NCBI GenBank assembly: GCA_964543545.1
Contig: CAZIYT010000002.1
Span: 806,001-870,000, forward strand
Length of the DNA: 64,000 bases
Reading direction: 5' to 3'
From: UBA4416 sp964543545
GTDB taxonomy: Bacteria > Bacteroidota > Bacteroidia > B-17B0 > Aurantibacillaceae
The notes beneath the pieces were generated by a model that did not search any database, was not told where the DNA came from, and saw only the letters and a list, made by a program, of their open reading frames with translations. Below are positions 60,790-64,000 of the stretch, in pieces; within the stretch, counting starts at the first letter, position 1, and each line of letters opens with the position of its first letter. The position numbers and the translations under genes are program-made.

Positions 60790-61218
60790 ATGACTATTAT
60801 AGAACAATACATTGAAGACAACCATTTCGGAAGAGTGCTGGGCATGAATTTTAAGATTGTGGAGCCCGGGCTGGTACATTATTTTCTGACCATCAACGAA
60901 AGCCATTTGTCTACGCCAAGAGCCACGCATGGCGGAGTTATCGCTGCTATGATGGATGGCGTACTGGGCGTTGCCGCCTTATCGAAAACCGTTGCCGATA
61001 ACCGGATCGTGTCCACCGTCGAATTTAAGATCAATTACCTCTCGCCTTCCTTACTGGGTGATGAACTGATGGGCATCGGTAAAATAGACAGCCTGGGAAA
61101 ACGCATCATTGTTACGAGCGGCGATATCATCTGCACCAACCGGAATAATGTATTGATTGCTAAAGCGATGGGAACCTTTAATGCCTATCCTTTGGAGAAG
61201 GCCGGGTACTCATTATAA
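60790..61218 (+). CDS. Hotdog-fold thioesterase, PaaI family
   Basis: A 142-residue acyl-CoA thioesterase-like protein. The hotdog core shows STPRATHGGVIAAMMDGVLG with the catalytic-region His-Gly-Gly and Asp, then STVEFKINYLSP. PaaI-type proteins hydrolyse acyl-CoA thioesters in the cytoplasm. The substrate is unknown; the neighbouring genes are not linked to fatty acid or phenylacetate metabolism. Confidence 0.88.
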   Translation: MTIIEQYIEDNHFGRVLGMNFKIVEPGLVHYFLTINESHLSTPRATHGGVIAAMMDGVLGVAALSKTVADNRIVSTVEFKINYLSPSLLGDELMGIGKIDSLGKRIIVTSGDIICTNRNNVLIAKAMGTFNAYPLEKAGYSL

Positions 61219-61221
61219 AAT

Positions 61222-61334
61222 CGTTATTGCGGGGAGGAACAACAAACAATCTCTTAACTTAATAAAATCACTTTACTGTGAGATTGCCACACTACGCTTC
61301 CGTTTCTCCCAATAGCTATTGGGACGCAATGACG
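61222..61334. repeat. Long imperfect inverted repeat (CGTTATTGC ... GCAATGACG)
   Basis: The outer arms CGTTATTGC and GCAATGACG pair with a G-T wobble. Inner arms CAATCTC (61247) and GAGATTG (61280) pair fully. A nested palindrome CCCAATAGCTATTGGG lies in the right half. It fills the 119-base gap between convergent genes and resembles a repeat seen between genes in many Bacteroidota. Confidence 0.6.
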
Positions 61335-61337
61335 TTC

Positions 61338-62882
61338 TTATAAGCTCCTCAGTAAGCTTTGCATACTTGTTTTCTCAGTTAAAATAGCATGCAATTCGCT
61401 AATCGCGACACGGTCCTGCTTCATGCTGTCGCGGTGACGGATCGTGACTGTTTTATCTTCGAGGCTCTGGTGATCGACTGTAATGCAGAACGGCGTACCG
61501 ATGGCATCCTGTCTTCTGTAACGTCTTCCCACCGCATCTTTCTCATCATAAGCCACCATGAAATCGAATTTCAGGTCTTTCATAATGCTCTCCGCTAATT
61601 CAGGAAGACCGTCTCTTTTCAATAATGGTAATACTGCTGCTTTATATGGTGCCAGGGCCGGTGGCAGGCTCAATAAGGTTCTTGTTTCTCCGTCTTCCAG
61701 TTTCTCTTCCTGTAAAGAGGACGCCAGGGTAGCTAGGAACAGGCGATCCAGGCCTACGGATGTTTCCACGACGTAAGGTACATAAGACTGGTTTAATTCC
61801 GGATCGAAGTATTGTAATTTTTTTCCGCTGAACTGCTCATGCTGCTTCAAATCGAAATCGGTGCGGGAGTGAATGCCTTCCAGCTCTTTGAAACCGAATG
61901 GGAACTGGTGCTCGATATCGGCGGCAGCGTTGGCATAATGCGCCAGCTTTAAATGGTCGTGGAAACGGTATTTCTCCGCGCCAAGGCCTAAGGATAAGTG
62001 CCAGTTGAGGCGTGCTTTCTTCCAGTACTCGTACCACTCCATTTCGGTGCCCGGCTTCACGAAGAACTGCATTTCCATTTGCTCGAACTCACGCATCCTG
62101 AAAATGAACTGCCTGGCCACGATCTCATTCCGGAAGGCCTTGCCGGTTTGCGCAATACCAAAGGGAATTTTCATCCGTCCTGTTTTCTGCACATTGAGGT
62201 AATTCACAAAAATGCCCTGTGCTGTTTCAGGCCTCAAATAAATAATATTGGTTTCATCAGTCACCGCGCCTGTAGAGGTGTTGAACATCAGGTTGAACTG
62301 GCGCACATCGGTCCAGTTTTTGGTGCCGCTCACCGGGCAAACGATTTCCAGGTCGATGATGATTTGTTTGACTTCCTCTAAATTACCTGCGTTTAAAGCC
62401 GTTTTGAAACGCTCGTTGATGGCATCGATCTTTTCCTGGTATTCCTTCACACGGCCGTTTGTGGCTTTGAACATCTCCGCATCGAAGTTCTCGAAGCGTT
62501 TTGCCGCTTTTTCCACTTCCTTGTTGATCTTATCTTCGATCTTCGCCACGTGATCTTCGATGAGCACATCGGCCCTGTAGCGTTTTTTACTGTCTTTGTT
62601 GTCGATCAAAGGATCATTGAAAGCATCCACGTGGCCGCTGGCCTTCCAGGTAGTCGGGTGCATAAAGATCGCAGAATCAATGCCTACAATATTTTCATGC
62701 ATCTGCACCATGGCTTTCCACCAGTATTCCCGGATGTTCTTTTTAAGCTCCACCCCCATTTGCCCATAATCATATACAGCGCTTAATCCATCATAGATCT
62801 CGCTGCTCTGAAAAATGAAACCGTATTCCTTACAGTGGGAAATAATATTCTTAAAAAAATCTTCGGGCTTGATTGCGCTCAT
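61338..62882 (-). CDS. glyS: Glycine--tRNA ligase (single-chain, archaeal/eukaryotic type)
   Basis: Charges tRNA-Gly. About 514 residues; the ATG at 62882 (MSAIKPEDFF) is chosen over one at 62951 since the sequence from there fits the family start. Class II motif 1 region, motif 2 FRNEIVARQFIFRMREFEQ and the motif 3 region VETSVGLDRLFLA are all in place, and the C-terminal anticodon-binding domain includes DYDEKDAVGRRYRRQDAIGTP-like AVGRRYRRQDAIGTPFC. The homodimeric type, as usual in Bacteroidota. Confidence 0.95.
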   Translation of the reverse strand: MSAIKPEDFFKNIISHCKEYGFIFQSSEIYDGLSAVYDYGQMGVELKKNIREYWWKAMVQMHENIVGIDSAIFMHPTTWKASGHVDAFNDPLIDNKDSKKRYRADVLIEDHVAKIEDKINKEVEKAAKRFENFDAEMFKATNGRVKEYQEKIDAINERFKTALNAGNLEEVKQIIIDLEIVCPVSGTKNWTDVRQFNLMFNTSTGAVTDETNIIYLRPETAQGIFVNYLNVQKTGRMKIPFGIAQTGKAFRNEIVARQFIFRMREFEQMEMQFFVKPGTEMEWYEYWKKARLNWHLSLGLGAEKYRFHDHLKLAHYANAAADIEHQFPFGFKELEGIHSRTDFDLKQHEQFSGKKLQYFDPELNQSYVPYVVETSVGLDRLFLATLASSLQEEKLEDGETRTLLSLPPALAPYKAAVLPLLKRDGLPELAESIMKDLKFDFMVAYDEKDAVGRRYRRQDAIGTPFCITVDHQSLEDKTVTIRHRDSMKQDRVAISELHAILTEKTSMQSLLRSL

Positions 62883-62924
62883 TGTATGCTGATTAAGGTG
62901 ATGTAACGTTATAAATACAGGCAT

Positions 62925-62932
62925 CAAAAATA
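62925..62932 (-). promoter_or_regulatory. Putative -7 promoter element of glyS
   Basis: On the minus strand this reads TATTTTTG, matching TAnnTTTG, 42 bases before the start. A TTTG lies 16 bases further upstream. Confidence 0.45.
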
Positions 62933-63009
62933 GCAAATTTATGGCAGCCAAAGTGACCGGTTAAATTTTCATTACAAAAATAATTTTATCTTAGAGCCGT
63001 TATTAACAT

Positions 63010-64000
63010 ATGGTTTTCAGCAGCATTGTCTTTTTATTATACTTCCTCCCCATCTTCATGCTGGTTTATTTCAGCGTCGACCGGAAGTATAAAAACGCAG
63101 TGATCCTCCTCGGCAGTATTTTCTTCTATGCCTGGGGCGCGCCGAAATTCATTTTTGTGATTCTTGGCACCACGCTGCTCGATTTTTACCTGGTTACCTG
63201 GATGAACCGGACTGCCAGCGAAACCAAACGCAAGCTCATGCTCACGCTGTCGGTATCCGTCAATATCGGCCTGCTCTTCTATTTCAAGTACTCCAACTTT
63301 TTTATTGAGAACGTCAACCAGGCTTTATCGGTGTTTACGGATAAGCAGATCCACTGGACGAAATTGGTACTTCCTATCGGGATTTCCTTTTACACCTTCG
63401 AAACTATTACTTACGTAGTGGACGTGTACAGGCGGGTACACAAGCCTCTCACAAAATTCTGGGACTACCAGCTCTACATCATCCTCTTTCCCAAGCTCAT
63501 TGCCGGCCCCATTATCCGTTACCATGAGCTGGCCGACCAGATCACCGAACGGCCGGAAAGCACGGACGACCGCCTCACCGGCTTTTACCGCTTTGCTTTA
63601 GGGCTTGGCAAAAAAGTACTCATTGCCAACCAGATGGGCGCTGTGGCCGACGCTATTTTCGGCAGCGATTATGCGCAGATGGATACGCTCACCGCCTGGG
63701 TGGGAAGCCTGGCTTATACATTCCAGATCTATTTCGACTTCAGCGGCTACAGCGATATGGCTATCGGGCTCGGCAAAATGATGGGCTTCCGCTTCCCGGA
63801 GAACTTCAACAATCCTTATATCTCGCGCAGCATTACCGAGTTCTGGAGGCGATGGCATATGACCCTGGGCAACTGGATGCGCAACTACCTGTATATTCCC
63901 TTGGGCGGCAACCGTGTATCCACCTGGCGCCTGTATTTCAACCTGTGGCTGGTATTCCTGGCTTCGGGCCTGTGGCATGGTGCCAGCTGGAGCTTTGTGT
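63010..64000 (+). CDS. MBOAT-family O-acyltransferase, N-terminal part (cut by the window end)
   Basis: The frame is open from the ATG at 63010 to the window end, about 330 residues of a protein that is normally 450-500. It has many membrane helices and AlgI/DltB-like signatures: LPIGISFYTFETITYVVDVY, PKLIAGPIIRY, YFDFSGYSDMAIGLGKMMGF, FWRRWHMTLGNWMRNYLYIPLGG and LWHGASW with the catalytic His. Such enzymes move acyl groups across the membrane onto exported polysaccharides or teichoic-acid-like polymers. A partner that releases or carries the acyl group should lie beyond the edge. Confidence 0.93.
   Translation, partial: MVFSSIVFLLYFLPIFMLVYFSVDRKYKNAVILLGSIFFYAWGAPKFIFVILGTTLLDFYLVTWMNRTASETKRKLMLTLSVSVNIGLLFYFKYSNFFIENVNQALSVFTDKQIHWTKLVLPIGISFYTFETITYVVDVYRRVHKPLTKFWDYQLYIILFPKLIAGPIIRYHELADQITERPESTDDRLTGFYRFALGLGKKVLIANQMGAVADAIFGSDYAQMDTLTAWVGSLAYTFQIYFDFSGYSDMAIGLGKMMGFRFPENFNNPYISRSITEFWRRWHMTLGNWMRNYLYIPLGGNRVSTWRLYFNLWLVFLASGLWHGASWSFV

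Overview
This 64 kb window comes from a member of the Bacteroidota, most likely of the Chitinophagia/Sphingobacteriia type; the rank below phylum is a guess. The evidence is T9SS sorting domains at the C-termini of five secreted proteins (one of the gliding-associated type B), a DUF4290-murA pair, promoters of the form TAnnTTTG, outer-membrane beta-barrel and OmpA-like proteins, single-chain GlyRS and ATP-dependent PckA. No rRNA, tRNA, CRISPR array, insertion sequence or prophage was recognised.

Layout. 1-671: 3' end of valS. 870-3256 (+): the initiating sugar-phosphate transferase and a small Wzz-like protein of a surface polysaccharide locus. 3239-23318 (-): about 20 kb and 18 tightly packed or overlapping genes. 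Reading from pseB, these are a pseudaminic-acid pathway (PseB, PseC, a fused PseG-GNAT, PseI, an SpsF/PseF-like cytidylyltransferase) mixed with tailoring genes (methyltransferase, aldo/keto reductase, class III aminotransferase, PhyH-type dioxygenase, two hexapeptide acyltransferases, SGNH esterase), followed by flippase, glycosyltransferases and two polymerase/ligase-like membrane proteins. 23319-23945: a decayed outer-membrane protein end and the control region of a MarR-GNAT gene. 23946-34681: MarR-GNAT, a second GNAT, an OmpA protein, then mtgA/serine hydrolase/dusB on the minus strand, a thioredoxin-like protein, a phosphohexomutase, a secreted unknown, apt and an acyl-CoA dehydrogenase.

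34902-48771 is a secretion-rich block. It holds a small outer-membrane protein, a T9SS type A protein on the minus strand, an operon of three T9SS cargo proteins (purple-acid-phosphatase-like, glycine-rich, PhoD-like) plus a di-heme cytochrome c peroxidase with an imelysin-like N-terminus, and a 1064-residue repeat protein with a type B sorting domain. The type A protein at 36212 and the type B protein at 45577 share the same N-terminal domain of about 200 residues. 48872-53236 (-) is an envelope operon: DUF4290, murA, a TlpA lipoprotein, a TlpA-like/OmpA fusion lacking the redox cysteines, and a small thioredoxin-like protein.

53431-64000: GNAT, smpB, a lipoprotein, pckA, a two-component system, a UspA-like/bestrophin pair, a hotdog thioesterase, glyS and the start of an MBOAT acyltransferase cut by the window edge. 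A Pho-box-like series of heptamers at 11-bp spacing sits just upstream of the UspA/bestrophin pair and just downstream of the two-component system.

Several families of interspersed palindromic repeats lie between genes. The most striking is a REP-like double hairpin in which the two loops are conserved and complementary to each other while the stems differ between copies but stay paired.
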